Below, in pieces: positions 1-12,224 of a stretch of DNA of 64,000 bases. Location of the stretch: assembly GCA_030549175.1 (NCBI GenBank), contig JAUKUA010000001.1, forward strand, positions 3,844,001 through 3,908,000, read 5' to 3'. This stretch comes from Lasiosphaeris hirsuta. Lineage: Eukaryota; Ascomycota; Sordariomycetes; Sordariales; Lasiosphaeriaceae. A model generated the notes under the pieces. It had not been told where the DNA came from and ran no database searches. It was given only the letters and a program-made list of their open reading frames with translations. A program made the translations under genes and the position numbers. Every line of letters begins with the position of its first letter. Positions within the stretch are counted from its first letter, which is position 1.

Positions 1-372
1 AGGAGAGCTCCAGGCGACCAGGCGACAGGCCAGGAGAAGCTTCCACACCAGACGCTCGGACCACGTCCCTCGTGCTCAGCACTCCCAAATAATTTCTCTC
101 CTTCTCGCGAATTCTGTACTGAGAAAACTTCCGCTCACAACCACTTGATTGTCCGAGCGCATCCCTGAATCTCCTTCCCATCTGCGCAAACCATCGTGAT
201 TCATCGCCCCGCCCAGCCGGACACGCGCGCCGTCACTTTTATTCTCGCCTGCACGCGAAGAACGCGTCGAGCTCCTGCTTTTGCGCCCCAAACATTGACC
301 ACGGCTGGGACACGGTTCTGACATCACTCCCTCACCCCCCTCGTCGCACACATCGTCGCCACTCCCTCGACC
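1..372. other. Upstream region of the PWWP gene
   Basis: No gene is seen here. The stretch ends in a C/T-rich leader just before the ATG at 373 and probably holds the promoter and 5' UTR of the PWWP gene. No clear TATA element is visible. Confidence 0.5.
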
Positions 373-2431
373 ATGTCCGCAGAGAACAGCACCGCGCCCG
401 CGACTGGGACCGCCCAGCCTTCTGTCACCACCGATGACGCGCCGTCTGCCCCTGCCGCGTCCACCTCGAAGAGCGAATCCGCAAAGGAGACGAGCGCGGA
501 CGCCGACGTCGAGACAAAGGCCACCAACGAGGCGGGCGCAGATGGTGAAGCTCTTGCCCCGAAGGAATCAAGCAAGGCTGCCGAAGGTACCTGCCCACCT
601 AGCTTCATCTTCCACCCTCAACCAAACCCATTCCATCGTCACGCTTCCCCGCAAAATAAATACAGTTTGCTGACTATCATTTTCATTCTCAGCTACTGCC
701 GAAAAGTCAGAACCTCCCGCAGACGCCAAGTCCGACGTCGACATGGCAGACGCTTCCGCTCCTGCCGATGCTCCAGCTGCCGATGCCGACGAGAGCACAG
801 CATCGGTACAGGCCGACGCAGCAGCCACCACTCCCGGCAACAAGGGCAAGGGCAAACAGCGCAAGTCTATTGGGGCCGCCGACAAGGGAAAGAAACTCAA
901 CAAGAAGGCATCGAGAGCGAAGATTCTTCACTTGGATGCGGCGCCAGGTGACCACTATTTTGTGAAGCTCAAGGGCTTCCCGCAATGGCCCGTCATTATC
1001 TGCGACGAGGACATGCTACCGCAATCGCTACTCAAGTCGAGACCAGTCACTGCCAGACGAGCCGATGGTACCTACCGCGAAGACTACGCCGATGGTGGCA
1101 AACGCGCTGGCGACCGGACCTTCCCTGTTATGTATCTCCACACGAACGAGTTGTGAGTACTTGGTCATTAGTATCTAATACGATGTGCCTCGGCAGCTAA
1201 CATCTTCTAGTGGCTGGGTGCCCAACTCTGACTTAATCGAGCTCGACCCTTCGACCGTTAAAGATGTCAAGATTGAGAAGAGAAAGGATCTGCAGGCTGC
1301 ACATGAATTGGCATCCCAAAGCCACCCCCTTTCGTTCTACAAGGACCTCCTCCACCAGTACCAGGAGGATCTGATCGAGCAAGAAAAGGCTAAGGCTGCG
1401 AAGGCCGCCACACCTTCCAAGAGCAAAAAGACCAAAGCTCCGGTTGGCGAGGATGACGATATCGACATGCCTGATGCGGACGAAGTGGATGAGGACACTA
1501 CACCGGTGAAGGAGAAGAAGCCGAAGAAGCGCAAGGCTGAGGATACCGCAGAGGTACGTTTAGGGCTTGCCCCTCCATTTGCAATTGTATGCTGATATTG
1601 AACAAGACGCCGCAGAGATCGGAATCTGTCAAGAAGCCCAAGATCAAGTTGACGGTCAACTCGACACCGAAGACGGCGAACGGTACTGCACCAGCCCCCA
1701 AGTCAACAAAAGTTGCCACGGAGGGCAAGGCCACGAAGGCCAAGTCCAAGAAGGCCAAGGAAACAGAGGAGAAGGTCGAGAACGAGGTTGTTGCTCCCAA
1801 AGAGCCAGAGCTCTCCCCAGAGGAGAAGCATGCACGGAAAAAGGTAGGAAAACCCCACAAGTAGGGAGACATTGGTATGCTAACGAGAACTTTGCAATAG
1901 AAGGAAGTTTTGTTCCTTCGACACAAGCTGCAAAAGGGTCTCCTTACGAGGGAACAGGCGCCCAAGGAGGAGGAAATGAAGTTGATGTCTGAATACATCC
2001 TCAAGCTCGAGGCCTTTCCGGACCTTGAAGTCAGCATTATTCGAGGGACCAAGATTAACAAGGTTCTCAAGGCCATTCTTAAGCTGGAGAACATTCCGAA
2101 GGAGGAGGAGTTCCAGTTCAAGTCCCGCTCAACGTCTCTTCTTGAGAAGTGGAACAAGCTTCTAGCCGTTGACGGTACGGCTGCCGAGAAAACTAATGGG
2201 GTTAACGGCACCACTACGTCCAAGGAGCCGAACAAGACAAACGGAGTGAAGAGTGAGGCCATCAAGGACGAAGACCTGAAGGACGAGGACATGAAGGACG
2301 AGGATAAGACAGAGGAAGAGTCGGCTGAGAAGCCCGCTGCTAAAGAGGTAAGACCGAATGGAATTCATCTGCATGCCATTTCTAACTCAATCTAGGCGAA
2401 AACCGAGGAGGCGGTTGAGGCGTCTGCCTAA
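373..2431 (+). CDS. PWWP domain and TFIIS-N-like chromatin protein
   Basis: A probable histone-mark reader in the nucleus. Six exons join in frame: 373-586, 693-1152, 1211-1553, 1616-1843, 1901-2347 and 2396-2431, giving about 575 residues. The N-terminal 155 residues are an Ala/Asp/Glu/Ser-rich disordered tail ending in a lysine-rich patch. A PWWP domain spans about residues 157-240, beginning GDHYFVKLKGFPQWPV and ending FGWVPNSDLIEL; its final strand is completed across intron 2. Lys/Glu-rich linkers follow. A helical bundle like the TFIIS N-terminal or LEDGF integrase-binding fold lies at about 405-505 (RHKLQKGLLT ... TKINKVLKAI ... LLEKWNKLL). PWWP domains usually bind H3K36-methylated nucleosomes, and the helical bundle usually docks elongation or remodelling factors; both roles are family knowledge. 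The architecture resembles the fungal Ioc4/Pdp-type proteins and metazoan HDGF/LEDGF, but I cannot assign a one-to-one orthologue. The acceptor of intron 3 has an alternative AG 9 bp upstream, in the same frame. Confidence 0.9.
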
Positions 2432-3681
2432 AGGTGGACCGGCAATCAAATGTGCCAACCAAGCTGGGCTACGCTGACAGCAACAAGGGGTTCTCGGGGG
2501 CCTCTAAAAACTCTCGGAGTACCGAGTGAATCTGGTGGTTGAGGGAAATCTGACATGATTTGAACCAACAGAAGGACCCGAGACTCTCAAGGTGTCTTTT
2601 CTTTCCTGTACAACTAGGCGGGTTTTTCCCTTGGCACTCTTCCCTTTTGCACATGGTCATTTCTCGGATGGTGGAGTTGTTGTGGGTCGAAATACAGGTT
2701 TTTGTGTTTCCTTCTCTTTCCCCTCCTTCTTTCCCTCTTGACTCTCCCTCGGTTTCTTCTGTTGTGCCCTTGGATTCATTTTCCGGGTTGGGAGACAAAA
2801 CGCCCAAGTACGCAGAGGGTCTGGGGGCCCAATGCACGAGATCGGAGGTGGAGGCGGAGGCAAAACAGAACGGAACTGGGTGAGAGCGCCAGCGGGAGAG
2901 AGGACGGCGGATGCCCTGGGCGATAATGGGGGGAGGAAGTTGGTCTGGGGATGGGCGGACTGCTCTTTTGTTTGCGAACACTCGTCACGCCGGCCAGCTA
3001 GGCATCTAGTTACGCTACGGGACGGGGCGTATGGATGAATATTTGGCTTTTGGCGAGACGGACGACAGTAGCGAAGGAAATGGTCTTTATTTTGCACTTT
3101 TCATGTTGTGTGTTTGCGATCAAGATGAACTTAAATGATGGGATGCAGAAGGGGCCCGAGTTTCTACCCCTCTGGGCAAGTGCTCGGCGGAACCGCAGGA
3201 AAATAGGGGGTTGTGAGATTATATGCGAGGCTGGGCCCCTCGCCCCTTGATGGGGGGACGGGCCTGTGACAGCGGACAGTAGACGGAAGCCTGACTCGCG
3301 AGGCGACGGACAGACATGATGGCGAAAAATATTAGGAACGAAGTGAGCCGCGAGTTGATGCCTTGGTCCGCCTATACAAAAGAAAAAGTACACTCTATAT
3401 ATCCTTCTAGGGTCCTTTTTCGAGCGGTAGTTTCGACGAGCGTGTCCCGTCCCTGAGTTGTGTGCTTGGGCTGGGTAGTAAAGTGGCGCAGGGGTCGCAT
3501 GTGTGGCTGGTGTTGGTGGTCAGCGGTCCCTAGCCTACTAAACGCGTCCAGCCGGGCGCGCATCGGGCGCGCCATCTGGATGGCTGTCACGCGTCTTCTC
3601 ATCCTCAGCCACGAGCCGCAAAATTGACTGCAACAAATTAACCGCGGCCAACGATAGCCTCACCACGAATGTACACACGCA
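2432..3681. other. Intergenic region between the PWWP gene and orc3
   Basis: This 1.25-kb gap should contain the 3' UTR of the PWWP gene and the promoter of orc3. Open frames here are short, lack codon bias and match no family I know. Nothing else is supported. Confidence 0.5.
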
Positions 3682-6200
3682 ATGGCAGAAAAAGAAGACA
3701 ATGCCTTTCAAGAAGATGATCACAGGGTATTTATTTCATTTTGCAAGGTCTTATCAAGCAGATGCTAACTCATCCACAAGGCCGCATACGTTTTCAATCC
3801 TCTAAGTGACGGCACTGCTGCCGCCCCCTCGGCCGGTGCTGCCCCACGTCCCGCAAAAAGGAGGCGGTTACCCTCGAAAAAAGCGGCGCTGAGTGGCGGG
3901 TCAGAGGACCAGCCCAGCGGCTTCGTCTCGGCGGGCTTCCTGCCGCTGTTCAACGGGCTGGAGAGCCCCGGTGCGGTCAACCTCCGCCGTGAGCTCTTTG
4001 AGGCGGCGTGGCCTGTCTTGGAGGGGCGGGTACAGGTTCGTTATTTGCCCCGAGTGCTGTTTGGGTGGTAGGGGGCTATATGCTGAGCTGTGGGTGCGGG
4101 TAGAATGTCCTGAGGGAAGCAAATCGAAGTACGCTCGACGAAGTCAGCACGTTTTTGCGCGCAGCCGAGGGAGAGAAGTAAGTTGCTCTGGCATATGGGA
4201 GAGGATGTCGTTGATTGACAGCAAGTGTGATTTAGGGACAAAATCCCGGCAGGATTTATCATCACCGGGCCGAACATCGCCTCGCAGGACCTCCTGTTTG
4301 AGCAACTTGCTGAGACCCTTTGCAAGGGGAGCCAGACACGATTTGTGCGGCTGCGGTCGGCCGAGGCGCCAAATCTGAAGGCGACTCTCAGGAAGATCAT
4401 TCGCGATGCTACCGTGAGGGTAACTGGCGACAATGAGGAGGGTGACGATGTCGAGGTTTCGGTTGGTCAGGATGTAGGTCTTACTGCTTGTCGTTTCTGT
4501 GCTGAGAGTCGGACTGACCATGGTCGCAGGGTCGGAGATATCTCGACTATGACCTGGAGGCGTTACACGTCTCTCTAAAGCTACAGCAGTCGCGCCGGGT
4601 TATCATTGCATTTCAAGACAGCGAGGCCTTTGATAATGGCCTTTTGACTGATTTGATTGCTCTCTTCCAGTATGCTTCATCAGACCTGACTGCGGAAAGG
4701 CAACTAATATGTCTTAGCTCATGGCACGACCGCATCCAGTTCTCGGTGCTATTCGGCATCGCAACCTCCGTCGAGTTATTCCGGGCAAGGCTGCTAAAGT
4801 CAATTGCGCGCCATCTCTTTGGCGCCCAATTCGATGTTGTGCAAACGGGTGCTGTGCTTGATAGTGTCTTCAAAAGCGCCGTTGCCGGGAGTCATGCACT
4901 ACTGAGGCTAGGGCCATCATTGCTGCGCAGCCTAGTTGAACGGCAGCAAGACCAGGTAGCCGGCATACAAGTTTTTATTAGCTCGCTGAAGGTATGTTTC
5001 CGATTGCTGCTACATCATGCCGAGAATCGCCAAAGAACCCATCGCTGACATCCGGGGCCCTAGTATGCATACATGTGTCATCTTTATGCAAATCCATTGA
5101 GCATCCTCCTTGCCGATGATGCTCGCATCAACCGTGAGCTACTGCAGGCCGAGCATATCGAGGCTGCGCGCTCCCTCGAGTCTTTCAAGACACATGTCGA
5201 GGCTTCTGTCGAAGCAAGGCAGCTGAATCACGCTCGGTCTCTACTCGACGAGGATGACTATCTTGTCGAGCAGATACTTGAGCAAGCTCGGAAAAGGGGA
5301 GACTACCTACTACAGCTCCTACGATCCCTGCATCTCATAGCGGCCAGCGGCCTCATATCTACGCCCTTTACGGATCTCTATATCACAGCCTTGAGTGAAG
5401 GGATAGACCTGACGTCCGAAAAGGCCTCTGTTCTTGACCCGCTCCAGCGGCTCGGGCCCGACGAAGTCATCTCGTTAATCCACCGCCTATTGAGTGCCAT
5501 TGAGAATGGCAGTCCAGAATTAGACCTCCAAGGATGGGAGTCTGATGGCGATGAGCTCGTGGCCTCCCTGTCTGAGATTCGGGACGAGGTCGAGGCGTTG
5601 GTGGAACACGCAAAGGACAATCGCAAGGTACTAAAGAGCAAATACAGTGCTCAGAGCAGAGTTCTCCGCACCACCGTGGTGGCTCAAAAAGTGCAGCTCA
5701 GTCACGACACTGCCACGCTCACCGACGAAGACAAGGCATTCACCGAAGCCATCGACAGGCTTGCGGGCCTCTTTTCACAAAACGTCAATTGCGAACCAGT
5801 GGCGAGTCTTTTCCTCCACGAGGCATGGGTTTATGACTCCAAGTCTCCCTATCGAGACGTCTTTGTCCCTCGCCCAGGGATAACCCTTAGCCGGGCGCTA
5901 TCTCGGCCAAACGACTACCTTGGCTGTACGTGCTGCAGCAAAGCAAACGGCACAGTCACAGCAACGATGCCAACGACGGCCGTCTTGTATCACTTGTATT
6001 TGGAAGCTGGCGCCCTGATCAACGTTGCAGATCTGTGGTCGGCTTACTACGCCCTTGTCGGCGACGAATCTGATATTGGGATGGACGAGAGGACGGCCTT
6101 GGTGCATTTCTATCGGGCCCTGGGCGAGTTGAGAGCCATGGGCTTTGTGAAGCAAAGCAAAAAGAAGGCGGATCACATTGCAAAGTTGAAGTGGATCTAA
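3682..6200 (+). CDS. orc3: Origin recognition complex subunit 3
   Basis: Subunit of the six-part complex that marks replication origins and loads the MCM helicase. Seven exons join in frame: 3682-3726, 3781-4035, 4104-4177, 4236-4473, 4530-4669, 4718-4991 and 5064-6200, giving 720 residues. The start ATG encodes MAEKEDNAFQEDDHR before intron 1. Exon 4 carries the degenerate AAA+ core (FIITGPNIASQDLLFEQL), which lacks a Walker A lysine, as expected for Orc3. Exon 6 carries the conserved SWHDR ... LLFGIATS-type block (here SWHDRIQFSVLFGIATS). Exon 7 opens with YAYMCHLYANPLS. The last 90 residues form the C-terminal winged helix, ending ELRAMGFVKQSKKKADHIAKLKWI in split form (ELRAMGFVKQ, then KADHIAKLKW). 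Length matches filamentous fungal Orc3. All splice sites used are GT-AG. Confidence 0.93.
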
Positions 6201-6921
6201 CCAAGAACGGGATGTGTGTCTGGCTGTTGGTATTTGATATTTGGATGAATGAGCATTGTCATCGGCTGTGGTCTGCACGGAATCAGCCCTCTCGCGTGCT
6301 CAAAATACCAGAGACGCCGAACAATGTCTTGGATTGTTGGATTGTCTTGGCCGGAAACAAAGGAGGGCGAAGCCCAACAGACTCGGGCTCAAATTAGGAA
6401 ATTCGCTGTCGTCCTAGAATAGTAATGGAAACAAAGAAAACCAAAGGGCAGTTTCGGCCAGAGAGGTCTCAAAGAGAAGCGACGCCCTGGGATAGCTGTT
6501 ACAAGAACACGAGGAGCCCCCCCTCCCCAGGCTGCTCTCCGACCTCTTCCTATCTTCTCATCACTGGCATTTCACCTCGTGAGACTAAACCAGAATCATC
6601 TCAAGCCAAGAAACTATTTGCTGCTGGCAGCGAGCAAACTTGGGCCAGATTGCCCCAGGCTTAAGTAACCCTCTTTCATTGCCAACCTGGTTTCTTATTT
6701 ATCTTCATTACGCTCATATACTGCCTGCTGTTGCGTCCTACACTACAGCCCTCTCTCTTACTGCAGTTCTCTTTGATTCACAGAATCCTGAATTGCCATT
6801 TATTTACCTGTCTGTCGTCACTTGATCCCCAGAACCGCGATCGACCGAGACACCACCCGCTACGAAACCGAGATACTCTCTCCGAAACGAAAAAAAGCAT
6901 CAAGAGCCAAACCTCGCCAAA
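6201..6921. other. Intergenic region between orc3 and the small orphan gene
   Basis: This 720-bp gap holds the orc3 3' end and the leader of the gene starting at 6922. The last 200 bp are pyrimidine-rich. No further gene is seen. Confidence 0.5.
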
Positions 6922-7419
6922 ATGGAAATTCCCTCGCCAACCCAAAACAACTACCCGACATGCGGCACCTTCGGCAGCCGCCGCGCTGCGGCCAACCCAG
7001 CCTTCGAGAGCAAGCTCCGGCAGATGGCGCTGCCCCTGGCGCCCCTGGTGCAGCTGACCACGGGCGCCGTGCACCCGGCGTTCCCGCCGACGCTGCTGGC
7101 CTTCTGGCTGCTCACGGGCGAGCAGCTCGATGCGCTGGCGTCCTTCTACCACCAGCGCACGCCTAGCTGCTGGACGGCGCAGTACCCGTGCCCCGTGTCG
7201 TGGCACGCGGGGCTGACGCTCGAGGAGAAGCGGCGCAAGATTGGCAAGTTCATCGGGCTGCGCGGGTGCGAGACGCCCGTGGCTGCCGTCCTGCCGGCTA
7301 TGGGCAACGTGCTGGAGAGGATACGGAGTGAGAGGGAGCTGGAGGAGGAGGCGAGGAGGAGGAGGGCGGCTGAGGAGGAGGAGGAGGAGGTTAGGAGGAA
7401 GATGAGGTGGTACTACTGA
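6922..7419 (+). CDS. Conserved fungal protein of unknown function, 165 aa
   Basis: A single-exon gene of 165 residues; the start has a good context (gccaaaATGG). The N-terminal 40 residues are polar. A central part about residues 45-120 looks folded, with FPPTLLAFWLLTGEQL, a FYHQRTPS segment, a tryptophan-containing YPCPVSW stretch and the charged block EEKRRKIGKFIGLRGCETP. The last 35 residues are a highly charged Glu/Arg helix, probably coiled coil. The codon use (strong G/C third positions) is that of a real gene. The pattern looks like an uncharacterised family common in filamentous ascomycetes, but I know no function. No signal peptide or membrane segment is visible. Confidence 0.75.
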   Translation: MEIPSPTQNNYPTCGTFGSRRAAANPAFESKLRQMALPLAPLVQLTTGAVHPAFPPTLLAFWLLTGEQLDALASFYHQRTPSCWTAQYPCPVSWHAGLTLEEKRRKIGKFIGLRGCETPVAAVLPAMGNVLERIRSERELEEEARRRRAAEEEEEEVRRKMRWYY

Positions 7420-8445
7420 GCCCCGACTTGGGGCTGGACTTGACTAGGAATGCGAGCGTTTTGATTTGGGGTTGTAGGAACCCTCCATCTGGTTACACTT
7501 TGAATATAACATGAACAAACTCGACAACAGTTGTCCGTCTTAGCTGCAGAGATTGTTATTTTTCTTCGGACTATTCTTCTGTGAAGCTCAAGAAAGCACA
7601 AGGGATTACTTGCAGCTTCTGGGCCTCTGGTCACGATTTGATTGTGGTATTTCGGGAAAGGAGCGATATGGGGAGGGAGTGACCAGCATAGGTAGGAATT
7701 GCCAGGCTCTCCTTTCTGTTGTGAATTCGATGTGGACCTCAATATCCGAATACATCGTGGTACCTCCCGTTGTGTCTGGCACCAGCCTGCCGAGAATTAT
7801 AGCACGCCAACTCCTCCCCACCGTCCAAGTGTCGACAAAAAGTGACCAGAGTTGTCTTCCTAAGTGGAGGGGGAAGAGCAAAAAGATGAACGATATCAAG
7901 ATATTGACACATGGGATAGTGATGCCCAATAACAGGATGGAACTGTCGAGATTCGCCTTTACTTATTATTCCAGTGGAATATTAGTATGACGCTCTAACA
8001 AGCTGAGCTGATCGGGCTGCTGGATTGTTGAATATCCCAGTGCAAATTATGATCTGAGAAGCGGAGCGGACCACGCTGCTTGGGTGGGTTGTGGCGACGT
8101 GGTGAGTGGATGGACAACTTTCAGCAGCTCAGGTACCTTTCCTTAGACATGTGAGTTTAAGCATTAATATGATATTCACTATCGCTGGCAGAGCACACCC
8201 ACGCACCCTCCAATGGCAGCCCCTGGACCAAGACCCCCATCCAAGTAACCCTCACCCTCGCCTCCCCGGTGCTTGAAGATAACAGAACGTGATGAACAGA
8301 GAACCCAAAATTTTGACTGCACTACCAACCCCAAACGCCATGCGCAAATGCAAGATAGGGCTCAAGCATACCCAGCTCTCTGTACTATACACCGACCAAG
8401 AATAGACTCCTACAACGATGTACCGTTTCCAACCAGCCTTTTGCT
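7420..8445. other. Intergenic region between the orphan gene and sec66
   Basis: This 1-kb stretch separates two convergent genes. It is AT-richer than its flanks. I see only short frames and no RNA gene. Confidence 0.5.
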
Positions 8446-9278
8446 CTATTTCTTCCCCTTCTTCTTCTTTGAAACTCCTGAAGGCGTCGCTGATGGCGTG
8501 TTTGTGTCAACAAGGACGGGCTCGTCTTCACTCCCAACTTTCGCCTGTGACTTCTCCGATTCATCCTCGAGCTCCTTCATGAAGTCAGCCTGGATGCTGG
8601 TGCGACGCTTCTCCCACCATTGCTTTTCCTGCTCTGTCTGTGCTTGGATTTCATCGAGGCGCTCTCGTAGTACTGTGTTGGCGGCAATCTCGTTCGCAGA
8701 CTGGAAGATAATCTGGCCCCAGTTAGGTGCGAGGGCATTCGCCTGGTAGAATGGGTTAGTATTTTCCCGCCAAGTCAGTGAAGTAGCAGTTCGACAACGT
8801 ACCTCCATCACGACGTCCCGAAGCTCCTCCTCCATCTCCTTCTCGGCGCGCTGAAATCGTTGCCAGAGGTCGTCGCCAACGCTGCCCCGTTGCAGGAGAG
8901 AGCTACAAGATGCCTTCGCTGTGCGGATCTGGATAATGCGGTGAATGTCTTCGACGGCGCGGCGCAGTAGAGCGGCCCGGATGACGCTATCGGGGACCTT
9001 AGGGGGCTTCTCCGAACCAGATTCGGGATCCATGTGGAGGAGTGACAGGTAGATGTTTCGCTGAAGATGCGGGCCAAACCATGGCGCGAGGTTTGCGCTT
9101 TGCGCTGGAGAGCAGAACAGTAATTAGCCCCTGTAATATCTACGAGAGAGGGCGCAGCTTCAGGGGACGTACTAGCTTTCCTCTTGCGGTAGATGGTAGA
9201 GAAGGTCATAAAGGTGCCGCCCAGAACGACGACATAGGCCAAGGGGACGATTAGGCCCCGCCAATCAATGTCGAACAT
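8446..9278 (-). CDS. sec66: Translocation protein Sec66 (Sec71-like)
   Basis: Non-essential subunit of the Sec63 complex, which drives post-translational protein import into the ER. Three exons on the minus strand join in frame: 9278-9173, 9104-8803 and 8742-8446, giving 234 residues. The N-terminus is lumenal and short, followed by one membrane segment (about residues 8-29, LIVPLAYVVVLGGTFMTFS). The cytosolic part begins with the family signature NLAPWFGPHLQRNIYLSLLH, rebuilt across intron 1, and continues with helical segments rich in Arg and Glu. The block NALAPNWGQIIFQSANEIAAN follows intron 2. The C-terminus is a Lys-rich tail (KKKKGKK), possibly an ER retention-type motif. It shares a 734-bp divergent promoter region with npl4, another ER quality-control gene. 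Confidence 0.92.
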
Positions 9279-10012
9279 GACGCCGGTATGCAGCTCAATA
9301 ACAGTTTGAGAAAATAGAAAACGGGCGCAGAAGAGAACAGGAAGAGAGGTTGTCGCAACACTCTTTTGGCGGAAAGCATAAACGATGTGAAGAACGTGGC
9401 TCCTCGAATGCTCAGGGCTGGTTGTGGTGGTAAGTGCTAAGTGGTCCTAACAGTAGCCACCCATTTGACTCGTCCCGAAAGAACAGCTTGCCCGACAGCT
9501 TAAATTTTGGCCGTCTTTGTCCTCCAGGGTTGCCAGCGGTGCAGGGGGGGGGGGGCAAGGTGGCTTCTGCGCTTTCTGCAAGGGTTGTCTGGCTTCAGCA
9601 CAACCTGGAAGCGGTACGTACCTTCCACACTACGAGTTCGTCCCCCGGACCGAGATCTCTCCGGATTGTGGCTGTGAGGCGAGGGGCAATTGAAGCTGGC
9701 CCGTGCCCAGGCATGATTGAATGACGAACCTTGGCCCACAGTGTCAAGCTCCCCTCCAGCTGCTAGCTGCCTGCGACCTTGGGCGCATTTGTCAAGGAAG
9801 AAGAAAGCAAAAGCAAAGCTCAGAATACTCTCCCCGAGAACACACTACTCCCTCGACCTCGCTCTTGGACTAGCCAGCCGTCTTTATTTCCTTTCCTCCA
9901 AGAAAGCTGTCTCCAGTCGCCTTTTTAGAGACGAAACGGAAGCTTCTGAGACCTCGACTCTGCGGCTTACGGCTGCGGGGCTCATACGAGCAGCAGCACG
10001 ACCACCTTCACC
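9279..10012. promoter_or_regulatory. Divergent promoter region sec66 / npl4
   Basis: This gap between two divergently read genes must hold both promoters. It contains a run of 13 G at 9544-9556. No clear consensus factor site was recognised. Confidence 0.5.
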
Positions 10013-12224
10013 ATGCTTCTCAGACTGCGCGCCCCCGATGGCATGTTTCGCCTGACTCTTGAAAAGGACGACACTTTTGGTGACCTTGGCCGTCAGGTTC
10101 GACCCTCTTTTTCTTCTCCCCAACCCCACGCGAGACCCGTGTTGAGATCTAACCGACCTTATCGTCCAGCTCCTACCCAAGCTTCCTCCAACAGTCGACC
10201 CCCGGACCATCAGACTCTCAAACCACCCCAGCGGTGGTGATTCAAAGCGCATCGGAGAGATCGCCAAGTTCAAGATTGGTCAAATAGGACTAAGGTAAGA
10301 GAGCCGCCCACGGCCAAGTCACGGGGCTTGCAAAGGACGAGACTGACCCCCGAACCTCAGCCACGGCGACTTGATATTTATTACATATCAGCATCAGGAT
10401 GCAGCCACAAATGGCGATGATGAGCCTAAGCCCCAGGTCGCGACGTCGACAAACCGCCTGAACGGAAAGCCGATCCTGCCGACCGAGGACTACCCCATCG
10501 ACCCGCCTCCAGCAGCCTCACCCTCGGAGAGGATCAAGAACCCGTGGGAATCAGTCAAGCAGTCCGCCTTGGACGAACGCCTAGACAGGCAAAATGGCAA
10601 GATTCCGAGAACAATGGATGTCAAGATGTGCCGCCACGGGCCTAAGGGAATGTGCGACTACTGTATGCCTTTGGATCCCTTCAACCCCAAATACCTCGAA
10701 GAGAAGAAGGTTAAGTACATGTCGATGCACTCATATCTTCGCAAGATCAATTCGGCCACAAATAAGCCCGAGCTAGGCGCCTCCTTCATCCCCCCGCTCG
10801 TCGAGCCCTACTACCGAGTCAAGCGTGACTGCTCAGGAGGTCATAATCCGTGGCCCGAGGGCATTTGCACCAAGTGCCAACCTAGTGCCATCATTCTGCA
10901 ACCTCAGACTTTCCGCATGGTGGATCACGTCGAGTTTGCTTCGGCAAAGATCATGGACAAATTTCTCGATTCTTGGCGGCGCACCACATGCCAGAGAATC
11001 GGATTTCTCTACGGCAGATATGCCGAGTACGATGTCGTTCCTCTGGGAATCAAGGCGGTGGTAGAAGCTATTTATGAGCCACCTCAGATCAACGAGGTCG
11101 ACGGCATCACTCTCGACCCGTGGGAAAGCGAAAAAGACGTTGACCAGGTGGCCAAGTTCTGCGGCCTGGAGCAGGTGGGAGTTATCTGGACGGACCTGAT
11201 AGACAGCGGGAAAGGAGATGGCAGCGTGGTATGCAAGCGACACGCGGATTCATATTTCCTCGCTTCTCAGGAAATCACATTCGCGGCCCGGCTCCAAGCT
11301 CAGCACCCCAAGGCCACCAAGTGGAGCGACACTGGTAGATTTGGCTCCAATTTCGTGACATGCGTCGTATCGGGGAACGAGGACGGTAATATTGTGGTTT
11401 CGTCTTACCAGATGTCCAACGACGCAGTCGAGATGGTTCGATCAGATATCATCGAGCCCTCGGCCGACCCTACCGTGATGCTTGTCCGCGAAGAAGAGGA
11501 GGATGACGGCTCATCGAGCAAGACACGGTACATCCCCGAGGTCTTTTACCGCAGGATCAATGAGTACGGCGCAAACGTGCAAGAAAACGCAAAGCCGTCC
11601 TTTCCTGTCGAATATCTCTTCGTCACCCTCACCCATGGTTTCCCCGAAGTAGAGAAGCCACTCTTCAATATCGAGGACTTCCCCATCGAAAATAGGGAGT
11701 ATCTGGGCGAATCCCAGGAGCACTCAGCTGTGGCCAAGGTGCTGAAGGTGAATCAGAAATCCGAGACACTAGATGTCTCCAACTTTCACCTTCTCTGCTT
11801 TATCCACCAGATGGGTGTGTTGTCCAAAGTATGTCTCTTGAAACCGCATTTCCGTTATTGTGCCCGTATTGACCATATACAGGACGAAGAGGCGCTTCTC
11901 TGCCGGGTAGCTACTCAACACGACCTTGCCGAAGCCTTCCAGCTTCGATCGACGCCAGGATGGCAGACACTTTACGTTATCCTGCAATCAACTGGTGAGA
12001 GAATTCCTAAACGGCCCCGGCCTCGGAGCGGTGCAACCAGCGAGACGGGAACTCCCGCCTCGTCCGCCCGCGGTAGTAGTGCTGCTGCGCCTCCCAGATT
12101 TTTAAACTCAGCCGACCCCGATGAACCCCTTGCTAAGCGTTTTGCTGCTTTCAGGCTGAATGAACGCCCAACTCGCCCTTCCGAGAAGCCTCCACGCAGT
12201 CTGTCCCACAGTCCGTCTGAGTAG
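10013..12224 (+). CDS. npl4: Nuclear protein localization protein 4 (Npl4)
   Basis: Cofactor that, with Ufd1, directs the Cdc48 ATPase to ubiquitylated substrates in ER-associated degradation. Exons 10013-10096, 10170-10294, 10361-11828 and 11883-12224 join in frame to give 672 residues. Exons 1-3 encode a ubiquitin-like domain ([20 protein letters not shown] at the start, ending [10 protein letters not shown]). A zinc-finger region follows with [12 protein letters not shown] and [13 protein letters not shown]. The MPN-like core includes [19 protein letters not shown] and RIGFLYGRY. The conserved C-terminal block includes [15 protein letters not shown]. The last intron (11829-11882) is 54 bp, in frame and free of stops, so retention would add 18 residues. 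The C-terminal 70 residues are Pro/Ser/Arg-rich; a terminal NZF finger, found in mammalian Npl4, is absent, as is usual in fungi. Confidence 0.95.

Noticed and set aside
1498..2292. 264-codon frame antisense to the PWWP gene
   Set aside because: It is the complement of the lysine/glutamate-rich exons, which favours long open antisense frames; the spliced plus-strand protein is clearly the real one.
10081..10100. B-box-like aggttcgacc in npl4
   Set aside because: It lies at an exon-intron border of a solid protein gene and no tRNA fold surrounds it.
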